This document shows, piece after piece, positions 16,292 to 25,000 of a DNA stretch of 64,000 bases. A program made the translations under genes and the position numbers. Position 1 is the stretch's first letter. The number at the start of each line of letters is the position of its first letter. The DNA is from Streptomyces ficellus (GTDB taxonomy: Bacteria > Actinomycetota > Actinomycetes > Streptomycetales > Streptomycetaceae). The stretch spans positions 806,001 to 870,000 of the forward strand of contig NZ_CP034279.1 in NCBI RefSeq assembly GCF_009739905.1, read 5' to 3'. A model generated the notes under the pieces. It ran no database searches and had not been told where the DNA came from. It worked only from the letters and a program-made list of their open reading frames with translations.

Positions 16292-16897
16292 TCAGCCCGG
16301 CGGAGGGCCCAGTGGGTTCTGCTCCAGGGCCCTGGCCACGCCGTACAGGTTCGCGGCCATGGCCCGGCCGGTCCGGTCGGACCAGTCGTGGCCCCGCTCG
16401 TCGTCCAGGTAGTCGGGGCCGGCGCCCGGTCCGAGGTGCCAGTAGGTCCACGCCTGGCCGGGGACGGTGTAGCCGATGTCGCCGAGGGCGCCGGCGATCT
16501 CGCTGATCACATGGTGGGCGCCGTCCTCGTTGCCGGTCACCACGACCCCGGCGACCCGGTTGTACGCCACCGGCCTGCCCTCGTCGTCGGTCTCGGACAG
16601 CATGGCGTCCATCCGTTCCAGTACGCGCTGGGCCACGGAGGAGGGGCGCCCCAGCCAGGTGGGCGAGGCCATGATGAGGATCCGCGCGTCCCGGAGCATC
16701 CGGCGCACCTCGGGCCACTGGTCGCCGTCGCCCTCGTCGGAGGTCACTCCGGGTTTGATGGTGAGGTCGACCGCCCGGACGAAGTGCACCTCCACTCCGT
16801 ACGACACGAGTTGGCGCGCCACGACGTGGGCGAGCGCGTGCGTGTTCGACGGTTCGGGCGATTCCTTGAGCGTGCAGTTGATCACGAGTGCCTTCAT
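16292..16897 (-). CDS. NAD(P)H-dependent FMN reductase / flavodoxin-fold oxidoreductase
   Basis: 201 aa. Flavodoxin-like fold: N-terminal KALVINCTLKESPEPSNT supplies the FMN phosphate loop, ILIMASPTWLGRPSSVAQRVLERMD the isoalloxazine loop, and GVVVTGNEDGAHHVISEI the third. These proteins reduce quinones, azo compounds or iron flavins using NAD(P)H. An AGGGA precedes the ATG by 5 nt. It is convergent with the SRPBCC gene. Confidence 0.87.
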   Translation of the reverse strand: MKALVINCTLKESPEPSNTHALAHVVARQLVSYGVEVHFVRAVDLTIKPGVTSDEGDGDQWPEVRRMLRDARILIMASPTWLGRPSSVAQRVLERMDAMLSETDDEGRPVAYNRVAGVVVTGNEDGAHHVISEIAGALGDIGYTVPGQAWTYWHLGPGAGPDYLDDERGHDWSDRTGRAMAANLYGVARALEQNPLGPPPG

Positions 16898-17024
16898 GTC
16901 GTCCCTGGTACCCGGGACTCCCGGACGATGCCCGGTTCGCGTCCCCGATCGGGTGAGCATGAACGCGTCCGAACGGGGCAATGGGACGTGGTCAACGGGA
17001 CGTGACCGAGGCTTGGAGGGTGCC

Positions 17025-17603
17025 ATGACGATCACGGAGCGGGAGGCCGGGGCGAGAGGGCGGGACTCCGGTACCGGGGCTCCCTGCGCGTGCGCGGCGG
17101 GCACGCGGGCCGAACCGGTGGCGGAACCGCCGGAGACGGCACGGGAACGGGTCAACCGGCGGTGGAACGAGATACTCCAGGAGACGCGCGTCGCCCAGAC
17201 GGGCGTACAGATCCTCTTCGGCTTCCTGCTCAGCGTGGCCTTCACTCCGCTGTTCCGGGACCTCGGCACCTTCGACCGGGTCGTCTACGTCATCACGGTC
17301 GTCCTGGGCGCGTCCGCGACGGGCTCGCTGATAGCACCGGTCTCGATCCACCGCTTCCTGTCCGGGCAGCGGATGAAGGACGAGGTCGTGCAGGCCGCGA
17401 GCCGGCTGATGATGTGCGGCATGGTGCTCCTCGCGCTCACCATCGGGTGCACGCTGCTGCTCATCCTGCACGTCGTGGTGCCGGGCCTCCTGGCGGAGCT
17501 GCTGGTCGGCGGCGTGATGCTCTGGTTCGGTCTGTGCTGGTACGCGCTGCCGCTGTACCTGCGCCGCAAGGCCGCCGCCCGGCCCGACACCCCGGTCGCC
17601 TGA
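17025..17603 (+). CDS. DUF6328-like integral membrane protein
   Basis: 192 aa. The hydrophilic N-terminus contains RVNRRWNEILQETRVAQTGVQ, followed by four hydrophobic segments (around ILFGFLLSVAFTPLF, VVYVITVVLGASATGSLI, MMCGMVLLALTIGCTLLLIL and LLVGGVMLWFGLCWYALPLYL). This is the pattern of a conserved actinobacterial four-helix membrane family without known function. GGAGGG lies 5 nt before the ATG. Confidence 0.8.
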   Translation: MTITEREAGARGRDSGTGAPCACAAGTRAEPVAEPPETARERVNRRWNEILQETRVAQTGVQILFGFLLSVAFTPLFRDLGTFDRVVYVITVVLGASATGSLIAPVSIHRFLSGQRMKDEVVQAASRLMMCGMVLLALTIGCTLLLILHVVVPGLLAELLVGGVMLWFGLCWYALPLYLRRKAAARPDTPVA

Positions 17604-17663
17604 CCCCACGCGCCTCCCCCACCACCCTCTCCCGTCCCGTCCCCGCCGGACGGCGGCCGTACG

Positions 17664-18089
17664 TCAGCGCAGCGTCATCGCGAACGTCACGGTGGTGCCG
17701 TCCGGACCGCGGGTGACGGCGAGCCGGTCGGTGATCAGGCGGGTGAGCCACAGGCCCCGGCCCCGGCAGGCGCCGTTGAGGCCGGGGGCCAGGTCGGGGA
17801 TGACGTCCTCGGTGAAGCCCGGGCCCCGGTCGGTGACCCGGCACCGCAGTTCCTCCGCCGTCCTGGCGAGCACCAGCAGGCCCGCCCCGCCCGCGTGCTG
17901 GACGACGTTGCCGGCCACCGCGTCCATCGCCACCACGAAGTCGCCGCGCCGGGCCTCCGGCAGGCCGGACAGGGCCGCGCAGCTCTCGACCAGGACGCGC
18001 AGGCGCGGGATGTCCACGCCGGCGAACCGGCGGCGCAGCAGGAGTTCCTCCCCGGTGCCGGGCGGACCCCCGGCCGGTTCCACGGTCAT
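17664..18089 (-). CDS. RsbW-like anti-sigma / ATP-binding protein
   Basis: 141 aa. GHKL-type ATPase domain of the RsbW/SpoIIAB class: FVVAMDAVAGNVVQHAG is the N box, VTDRGPGF the G1 box and GLWLTRLITDRLAVTRG the G2 region. Such proteins bind sigma factors or phosphorylate STAS antagonists. It starts 3 bp after the MEDS-STAS gene stop, with GGAGTAGGGG as ribosome binding site, so the two are co-translated and likely work as partners. Its counter-phosphatase could be a SpoIIE-type enzyme such as the one at 581-2308. Confidence 0.87.
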   Translation of the reverse strand: MTVEPAGGPPGTGEELLLRRRFAGVDIPRLRVLVESCAALSGLPEARRGDFVVAMDAVAGNVVQHAGGAGLLVLARTAEELRCRVTDRGPGFTEDVIPDLAPGLNGACRGRGLWLTRLITDRLAVTRGPDGTTVTFAMTLR

Positions 18090-18092
18090 CCC

Positions 18093-18968
18093 CTACTCCG
18101 TCACGTCGAGGACGGCCGGGTCCGCGCCGAGGTGGCGCAGCAGGCGTGCGTGCCGCCGCGAGCAGCGGATTCGGACCGTCCGGCCGGCCGGCGCCCGGCC
18201 GGGCAGGCCGGCGAGCTCGGCCGCCGCGCGGGCGCCGAGGAAGGCCGTACGGAGCAGGTCCACCGTGAGGGGGCCGGGCGCGGGGTCCGCGAGCAGGCGG
18301 GCGAGGGCCCTGGCGAACTGCCCGTACGTCGCCGTGTCCGCCTCGCCGACCACCCGCAGGGCGCCCCGGCCGTGCAGGCACCTGAGGCGTCCGAGCCCGG
18401 GCAGCAGGTTCTCGGGGTGGGCCCGGTACATGGCCTCCAGGACGGCTTCGGGGAAGCGGCGCCGGTCGTAGGCGCAGACCTCGCTGTAGAAGCCGTCGGT
18501 GAAGAGGTGCCCGGCCCGGCGCTCACGGTCCATCATCATGTCGAGTCCGGCGCCCAGATCGGCGACCCAGCCCATGTCGATGTACGTGCGCAGTCCGGTG
18601 TACCCGTCGTCGCGGGCCGCCCCGGACTCCTCGGCGATGCGCCGCCACTGCCGGTCGGCGGTGAACCGCCGCGCGGGCAGGATCAGTTCGCGCATGCTGC
18701 TCAGCTCCAGTTGCGTCCTCTCGTACCCGGGCGTGGCCGGCGTCCCGGGGGCCTCGTCCAGCCGCGACCGGACCTGGGCCTCGGTCAGGCGCGGCGGTCC
18801 GAACACGATGACCTTCTCGCCGCGGGCCAGTCCGGCCCGGACGAAGGCGGCCAGGACGTCCCAGCCGGGCGCCTCGTCGTCGTACGCCAGGAACGCGTGG
18901 TGCCCGGGGCCCATGTGCTGCACGGGAAGCGTGCCGGGAGGGTGCTCGTCACCCGCGAGCGGGTCCAT
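18093..18968 (-). CDS. MEDS sensor domain-STAS domain protein (anti-sigma antagonist-like)
   Basis: 291 aa. Residues ~15-175 form a MEDS domain (GHHAFLAYDDEAPGWDVLAAFV, GEKVIVFGPP and a later histidine-rich sensor part), known from DcmR-type sensors. The C-terminal ~95 residues form a STAS fold (LRVVGEADTATYGQFARAL, then GPLTVDLLRTAFLGARAAAEL). In the usual serine position, the STAS motif D-L-x-x-x-x-F/L appears without a clear phosphorylatable serine (DLLRTAFLG). ATG 18968 is preferred over GTG 18977 by spacing from the AGGGGGG. Together with the downstream RsbW-like gene it makes a sensor/partner-switch pair. Confidence 0.85.
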   Translation of the reverse strand: MDPLAGDEHPPGTLPVQHMGPGHHAFLAYDDEAPGWDVLAAFVRAGLARGEKVIVFGPPRLTEAQVRSRLDEAPGTPATPGYERTQLELSSMRELILPARRFTADRQWRRIAEESGAARDDGYTGLRTYIDMGWVADLGAGLDMMMDRERRAGHLFTDGFYSEVCAYDRRRFPEAVLEAMYRAHPENLLPGLGRLRCLHGRGALRVVGEADTATYGQFARALARLLADPAPGPLTVDLLRTAFLGARAAAELAGLPGRAPAGRTVRIRCSRRHARLLRHLGADPAVLDVTE

Positions 18969-19025
18969 GGCGCGCACCCCCCTGTGACCGTCGCGTGGCG
19001 GTACGTTACCAACCCCGGGCGGCCC

Positions 19026-19217
19026 TCACTGCCGGTCCTGGGCGTCGGGGTGGGTCTCGCGCAGCGCGTCCCCGGGCACCGGGCCCTTCGGCGGGGCCGG
19101 CTGCGGCGGCTCCTGCGACCGTTCGGCGTCGTCGTCCTCGTGCCGCCGCCGGGCCTGCCGCTTCTCCTCCTCGAGCCGCTTGCGGACCTCTTCGGGCTTC
19201 TCTCCGAGCTGGTTCAT
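19026..19217 (-). CDS. Small highly charged protein, 63 aa
   Basis: Encodes 63 residues, nearly all charged or polar: KPEEVRKRLEEEKRQARRRH followed by an acidic stretch and PQPAPPKGP. No family recognised; predicted to be disordered with one helix. A strong GGAGGGAG lies before the ATG, and codon bias is normal, so it is probably real. Similar small basic/acidic proteins are widespread in Streptomyces without known function. Confidence 0.65.
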   Translation of the reverse strand: MNQLGEKPEEVRKRLEEEKRQARRRHEDDDAERSQEPPQPAPPKGPVPGDALRETHPDAQDRQ

Positions 19218-19425
19218 CGACCGTCTCCCTCCGGACCGCGCCCGGCCGTGCCGGTCGCGCGGGTCGCCGGCGGGGCGGGCCGGGCGGCCCGCCCCGCACG
19301 TCAGCGTCACACAGACCGGTCGCGCCCGCACGCCGCCTCCCGCGCGGGGCCGCGCCCCGGATCCGACCAGGAACCGGCCGGTCCGCGACCGGCCGGTCCG
19401 GTGCAATGGAAGACGTCGAACCGGC

Positions 19426-19455
19426 TTGTGAGGCGGGTGGCGGGAGTGGGATCCT
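19426..19455 (+). promoter_or_regulatory. Promoter of the macro/RES/CHAT operon (leaderless)
   Basis: TTGTGA (19426-19431), 18-nt spacer, GATCCT (19450-19455), then 7 nt to the ATG at 19463. No ribosome binding site is present. This fits a leaderless first gene and sets the start of a four-gene transcript. Confidence 0.45.
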
Positions 19456-19462
19456 TTCCGCC

Positions 19463-20662
19463 ATGCCTGCCCACCCTCCTCACCTGCCTGAACACGGGTC
19501 GGTCCTGGCGGAGGTGAGGAAGGTGAGGCGAGCCGGTGTGGTGAGGCTGCGCGAGCTGCACGTTCCCGAACTCGCCCGCATCGCCCGGAAGTTCACCGCC
19601 TCCGCCGCCACGACACCCGCCCCGGCACCCGTCACGGCGCCCGCCCCGGTGGACGCCGGCGGTGGCGTCGAGCGGCTGTTACGGGCCGCGGTGTCCCGCG
19701 TCGGCGGCGGTACGCTCCAGACGGCCGCCGAGTACAGCCTCGGGCTCGCCCAGGGCACCCGTGACTGGCCGGCCGCCGACCGGCGCCGCAGGGCGGCACA
19801 GGTGTACGGGGTGAGCGTCGAGAGGTTCCGCAAGCACCACGAGCTGATGGTGCTCGGGCAGATCGCGGAGCAACTCCTCGGGCTCGCCGGGCAGCACGGC
19901 GAGGCGGGGCGGGACGCCGGAGGGGGCGGGGCGGCCGGGTCCGCCGCGCAGGGCACCCCCCTCGCGGTCGCCGCCGTGCACCGTACGCACCGCACGGTGC
20001 GCGCCCGGGGGGCGGCCACGCTGCGCGTCCACGTGCATTCGGTCGACCTCCTGCGGGACGTCGACGTGGTCGTCTCCCCCACCAACACCTACTTCGCGCT
20101 CCCCGCCACCTACAAGTCGTCCGTCTCCGCCACGCTGCGCCGCGCGGGGGCGGACCTCGACCCGACGGGGGGACTCGTCACGGACCGCGTCCACGACGAG
20201 TTGCGGGGGTGGGCCGCCCGGCACGGGACACCGGGCCGGGCGGTCCTGCCGGGTACGGTCGCGCCCACCTCGGCGGGCGCCCTGGCGGCCCAGGGGATCC
20301 GCCGGATCTACCACCTGGCCGTGGCGCAGCCCAGGCCCGGCACCAACGACTACGACGTGCAGCCCGCCGACGTCACCCGGGGCGTGGCGCGGGTGTTCGC
20401 GCTGCTGGCCGAGGAGTCCGCCCGGTTCGACCCGCCGCTGCGGTCGGTGTGCCTGCCGCTGGTGGGCGCCGGGCGCGGCGGGCTCACCCCGCTGGAGAGC
20501 TTCGGTGCGCTGTGGCCGGCGGTGGAGGCGGAACTCGCCCGTGGTGCGGAGCAGGGCGCGCGGGGTGGCGCGGGGCCCTGGGAGGTGCATCTGGTCGTCC
20601 GGGCGCACGCCCGCGCGGACCTCATCGAGCGACTGCTCGCCGACGACGGGGGGACCGGGTGA
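19463..20662 (+). CDS. Macro-domain protein with a TTA codon, first gene of a RES toxin operon
   Basis: 399 aa. The C-terminal ~200 residues match a macro (ADP-ribose-binding) fold: DVDVVVSPTNTYFALP, then TVAPTSAGALAAQGIRRIYHLAV and CLPLVGAGRGGL, giving the ligand loops and the G-x-G loop. The N-terminal ~170 residues contain a Pro/Ala linker and a helical segment (AAEYSLGLAQGTRDWPAADR) of unknown role. Macro domains bind or remove ADP-ribose. Codon 73 is TTA (19679-19681), so translation should need the bldA tRNA. The next gene starts in a GTGA overlap with its stop codon. Sitting in front of an Xre/MbcA-like antitoxin and a RES toxin, it may control NAD- or ADP-ribose-derived products of the toxin. 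Confidence 0.82.
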   Translation: MPAHPPHLPEHGSVLAEVRKVRRAGVVRLRELHVPELARIARKFTASAATTPAPAPVTAPAPVDAGGGVERLLRAAVSRVGGGTLQTAAEYSLGLAQGTRDWPAADRRRRAAQVYGVSVERFRKHHELMVLGQIAEQLLGLAGQHGEAGRDAGGGGAAGSAAQGTPLAVAAVHRTHRTVRARGAATLRVHVHSVDLLRDVDVVVSPTNTYFALPATYKSSVSATLRRAGADLDPTGGLVTDRVHDELRGWAARHGTPGRAVLPGTVAPTSAGALAAQGIRRIYHLAVAQPRPGTNDYDVQPADVTRGVARVFALLAEESARFDPPLRSVCLPLVGAGRGGLTPLESFGALWPAVEAELARGAEQGARGGAGPWEVHLVVRAHARADLIERLLADDGGTG

Positions 20663-21372
20663 ATCCTTATGCCGTGCTGGCCGCGGCGGCGGCCCACTGG
20701 GACCGGGTCGCCGGCCGTGTCGACGGCCCCTCGCGCGAGCGGCTGGCCGTGCTCCTCGCCGACGTGCGCCGCAAACGGGCGGGGGCGGCCGGTGAGGGCG
20801 AACTGAGGGCGGCGGCGGAGGCGGCCGCTCGGGTGCTGCAGGAGGCGCTGCCGGAGGAGTTCGGCGGGGCGGGCGGGACGGGCGGTGTGCACGGACCGGG
20901 TGAGGCGGGCGGGGCACGGCTGGTGGCCGGCGCGCTGGACGTGGTGGACGCCGTCGACGACGCGTACCTGGGCTTCCGGGTGGAGGATCTCGCGGTGCTG
21001 CTGGTCGACGGGCACCGGATGGTGGGCCCGGTCCTCGGGCCGGTGCGCGACCGGCTGCTCGCGGTGCCCGCCGTGGGCGCCGAGACGGTGCGGGGCCGGG
21101 GCGGTGACCCGTACGCCAGGGAGCTGATCCGGCTGCGGGGCGCGGGCGGGGCGGTGCGGCTGCCGGCGTTCCAGTTCTCGGGGGACGGGCTGCCGTGGCT
21201 GGTGGTCCTGGAGGTCAACGCGCTGCTGGGGGCGGACCGCGACCCGTGGGGGGCCGCCGACTGGTGGCTGTCCGGCAACGCCTGGCTGGGCACGGCACCG
21301 GCCGAGCTGCTGGGGACGGGCAACGACCGCCGGCTCGTCGACACGGCGGGCTTCCTGATGGACGGGGAGTAG
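20659..21372 (+). CDS. Xre/MbcA/ParS-like antitoxin, partner of the RES toxin
   Basis: 237 aa, GTG start overlapping the upstream stop by 4 bp. The last ~60 residues (DPWGAADWWLSGNAWLGTAPAE... with FLMDGE at the end) resemble the toxin-binding C-terminus of MbcA/ParS/Xre antitoxins, in which a W-L-x-x-x-x-x-L-G/A-G-x-P pattern contacts the RES active site. The N-terminal helical region is variable and could bind DNA or the macro protein; no classic HTH is clear. The RES gene follows 4 bp later, the standard antitoxin-toxin order. Confidence 0.65.
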   Translation: MNPYAVLAAAAAHWDRVAGRVDGPSRERLAVLLADVRRKRAGAAGEGELRAAAEAAARVLQEALPEEFGGAGGTGGVHGPGEAGGARLVAGALDVVDAVDDAYLGFRVEDLAVLLVDGHRMVGPVLGPVRDRLLAVPAVGAETVRGRGGDPYARELIRLRGAGGAVRLPAFQFSGDGLPWLVVLEVNALLGADRDPWGAADWWLSGNAWLGTAPAELLGTGNDRRLVDTAGFLMDGE

Positions 21373-21376
21373 CAGC

Positions 21377-22030
21377 GTGCCCAACTACCGGCCGCCCGCG
21401 GTCATGTCCGGCGCCCCCGGGAAGGTCACGCTGCCCCGGGGCACCCCGCTGTTCCGGGTGCACTCCGCGCACCGGGACGCCGCGGCGTTCAACCCGGTGC
21501 CGGCGCACTGCCTGTACGGCGGGGGGCGGTTCGACGGGACGGGGTGCGACCCGTACGGCTACCTGTACGCGGGGCTGACCGCCGGGGCGGCGCTGTGCGA
21601 GACGCTGCTGCGGTCGCTGCCGTTCGACCCGGCGGGCGGGCCCCGGCTGCTGCCCCGGGCGGGCGTGGTGCGGCGGCGGCTGTCCCCGTTGCGGCTGGGC
21701 ACGGACCTCGACGTCGTGTCACTGGTGTCGGGGCGTGACCTGGCCGCCGTCCACCAGGACGGGTGGCTGGTCCACACCGAGGCGCACGACTACGCGTACA
21801 CGCGGGACTGGGCGCACTGGATCCGGCGGCAGACCGGACCATGGGCGCAGGGCCTGATCTGGTCGTCCAAGCGGGAGCCGGGCGACCGGACGGTGGTCCT
21901 GTTCGGCGACCGCTGCCCGCCGGGAGCCGTCGAGGCCGTCCCGGAGGACGCCGTCGACTTCGGCACCCCGGACGGCGAGGCGTGGCTCGACTCCGTCCTC
22001 CAGCCCTACCAGGTGAGGCTCGCACCCTGA
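21377..22030 (+). CDS. RES-domain toxin (predicted NAD+ phosphorylase/glycohydrolase)
   Basis: 217 aa. RES family marks: PLFRVHSA with the first Arg, GGGRFDGTG with the second Arg, YLYAGLTAGAALCETLL with the conserved Glu, and a late Ser/Trp region (GLIWSSKREPG). Known members (MbcT, Res) kill by destroying NAD+. GTG start with GGGGAG 8 nt upstream, following the antitoxin-like gene by 4 bp; the CHAT gene begins 2 bp after its stop, tying toxin and protease to one transcript. Confidence 0.85.
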   Translation: MPNYRPPAVMSGAPGKVTLPRGTPLFRVHSAHRDAAAFNPVPAHCLYGGGRFDGTGCDPYGYLYAGLTAGAALCETLLRSLPFDPAGGPRLLPRAGVVRRRLSPLRLGTDLDVVSLVSGRDLAAVHQDGWLVHTEAHDYAYTRDWAHWIRRQTGPWAQGLIWSSKREPGDRTVVLFGDRCPPGAVEAVPEDAVDFGTPDGEAWLDSVLQPYQVRLAP

Positions 22031-22032
22031 CG

Positions 22033-25000
22033 ATGAACGCACCCCACACGGCCGGCGACGACGCACTGCGGTCCGAGCGCGACGAACTCCTCGACGCGCT
22101 GGCACGGACGCCCGCCGACGACCCCGGCGCGCCCGGGCTCTGCGCGCGGACCGGCAGCGTCGGCTACGTGCTGTACCTCCGCCACGGCGACCCGGAGGAC
22201 CTGGAACTGGCCCGGGAGGCGTTCGCGTTGGCGTTCGGCGACCCGGGGCACGCCCGGGACGGCGCCGACTGGCACATGTGGCGGGTCCAGTACGGGCACG
22301 TCGAGGCGTTCGGCCACGACGAGGACCCGTCGGCCGGCCGGCTCGACCGGATCATGGAAACGGTCGGGGCCGGTGTCGCGGGCCTGCCGCCCGGGGACGA
22401 GGAGTACGCCCCGGTCCGGGACGTCGGGGTCCATCTGCTGGCGCTGGGCTCCATGGTGCGCTACCAGCAGCGGGCGGACGACGCCGGGCGGGCGGACCTG
22501 CTGGAGGAGGCGCTGCGCCGGCACGAGGAGGCGCTGGGGGTGTTCGACCCTGGATCGCCGGAGGCGGTGGACCTCCGGGAGTCGCTCGGGCACCTGTACC
22601 TGGAGCGCTGCACCCTGAACGACAGCACCCCGGACGCGGCCGTCTCCGCCGGCCACTACCGCGCGGTGCTGGACGCCGCCCTGCCCGGCACCGACCTCCC
22701 CTTCGTACGCTGCCACATGGGCATCGGGCTGATGCTGCACGGCCGGGGCCGCCGGGACCGGGAGGAGCTGGAGGAGGCCAGGGAGGCGTTCGGTCTCGCG
22801 GTGGCCGAGGCGCGGCGGGACGGCGGCCCCGAGCCCGAGTGGGTGTGGGAGGCGCAGATCCGGGCGGTGTTCGTGCGGACGATGATCTGGGCCACCTGGA
22901 AGGACCAGGGGCACGCCGCCGCGGCGGAGGCGGAGCTGAAGTCACTGCTGGCCGTGGAGGGTGCGGCGGACCGGCTGTTGCCGCAGTACCTCGACGCGTT
23001 CGGGCGGCTGCTGTACGAGCGGGCCGCCGCCCGCCGGGACGCGGCCGGGCGGGACCGGGCGCTCGGGCTGATGCGCCGGGGGGTGCGGGAGTGGCGGCCG
23101 GAACGGGACGGGAGCGTGGCGGCCGCGGCCTTCTGCCTGGCGGCCTTCCAGCAGATCCGCGACCAGGAGGCGCCGGACGATCCGCAGCGGCTGAAGGACG
23201 TGGCGTTCGGCGCAGCGCTGGCACTCGGGGACGAGGGGTTCGATCCGGAACTGCGCGGCGGCGCCCGGATGATGGTGGCCTGGGCGCGGCAGCAGATGGC
23301 GGAGCGCGGGATCGAGCCGGACGGCGGGGAGCTGCCGGAGGCCCCCGGGTTCGAGGAGACGCGCGAGATGTACCGGGAGATGCTCCGGGGCCTCGAGGAG
23401 GGCCGGCTGTTCTTCGACCTGGACAGCGACTACGGCTTCCCGGGCGTGGCCGGTGAGGTGGCCGACCCGGAGCGGCTCGTCCGGGGGTTCGACGTGCTGT
23501 TCGAGGAGTGGCGCGCGATGCCGGAGGGAGGCCCGGAACGTGCCCGTGCGGCCGCGATGCTCCTCACCCACCTGCCGTTCTTCGACCCGCACGGCAACCG
23601 GGTCGGCGAGGATCGGCGGGCCGAGCTGATGCGGGCGCTGCTGACGCCCGGTGACGACGACGACCCCGCGTGGCGGAGCAAGGCGCACGCGGTGGCCGGG
23701 GCGGTGCGGATGCGGGAGGAGATGGCGGGGACGGGCGCGCGGATGGACGAGGCGCTGGCCCACTTCGAGGCGGCGCGCAGGACGGCGCCCGCCGACGGGG
23801 GCGTCCCGGAGGGCGACCTGGACTTCGTGACGGTGCTCGCCCGTACGCACCGGGGGCAGACCGGCGGCGCGACGGACGACGTCGAGGCGGGCATCGACAC
23901 CTGGCGCCGGATCCGCGAGGACCCGCGCATCACCGGGCACCTGCGGCTGATGATGGACGCCCAGCAGGCCTCGCACGAGGCGCACCTGGCGGCCCGGCGC
24001 GGGGACCTGGGGACCGTGGACGACAGGATCGCCCTGATGCTCGACGCCCACGGCAGGCTGGACCCGGAGGACCCCTCGCGCGTGGAGCTGTGGACGTCCA
24101 TCGAGAACACCTGCCTCACCCGCGACGACCTGGCCCGCCGCCTGGGCGCGCCGGCCGCCCCGCCGCTGCCGGGGCGGCCCACCGCCGCCCGGTTGCGCAA
24201 GGACGCGGCCCGGTTGCCGCGCGACCACCGGGCGTGGGTGCTGGGCGACGGCGGGCTCACCCGGTTCGTACGGGCGGCGGGCGCCCACGACATGGCCGGG
24301 GTGGCCGAGGCGATGGAGCTGGTGCGGGAGGCGCACGGCCTGGTCGACAAGGGTAGTGACAGCTGGTTGCGGTACACCAACTGCTTGGGCGCGGGGCACT
24401 GTTCGCTGGCCGCCGTCGAGCGGGTCCGGCACGCGCAGGAGGCGCACCTGGCGAAGGGCATCGCCCTGCTGGAGGAGGCGAACGCGGCGGTCGAGGGGCC
24501 CGAGCACCGGCTCCACGCGAGCGTCCGCCTCGGCCTGGGCCGCGCCTACCGGATGCGTGCGTCGCTGTACCGCGGTGACCGGGAGGCCGGCCGGCGCCTC
24601 GGTCTCGAGGCGTTGCGCGGTCATGCCTGGGCGGCGCTGCTGCAGTCGGGCACGGATCACGCGGCGGAGGCGGCGGCCACGGCCACCGGCACGGCGCTGG
24701 AGGTCGCCGGCTGGTGCCTGCGGGACAACAGGCCCGAGGAGGCGCTGACGGCGCTCGACGCGTGCCGCGGGCTGGTGCTGCACGCGGCGACGACGTCGAT
24801 GACGGTGCCGGAGCGGCTGGTGGCCGCGGGGCGGGCGGACCTGGCCGAGGAGTGGCGCGCGGTCGCCGGCCCGGCCCCGGCGGGCGACCCGCTGGCGGGC
24901 GTGCGGGAGCCTTTGAGCGTGCCGAGCGAGCTGCGGCGCCGGGTGCTGGCGGTGCTGACCGGCGAGGGCGCCGTCCAGGGCAGGTTGCTGGAGCCGCCGG

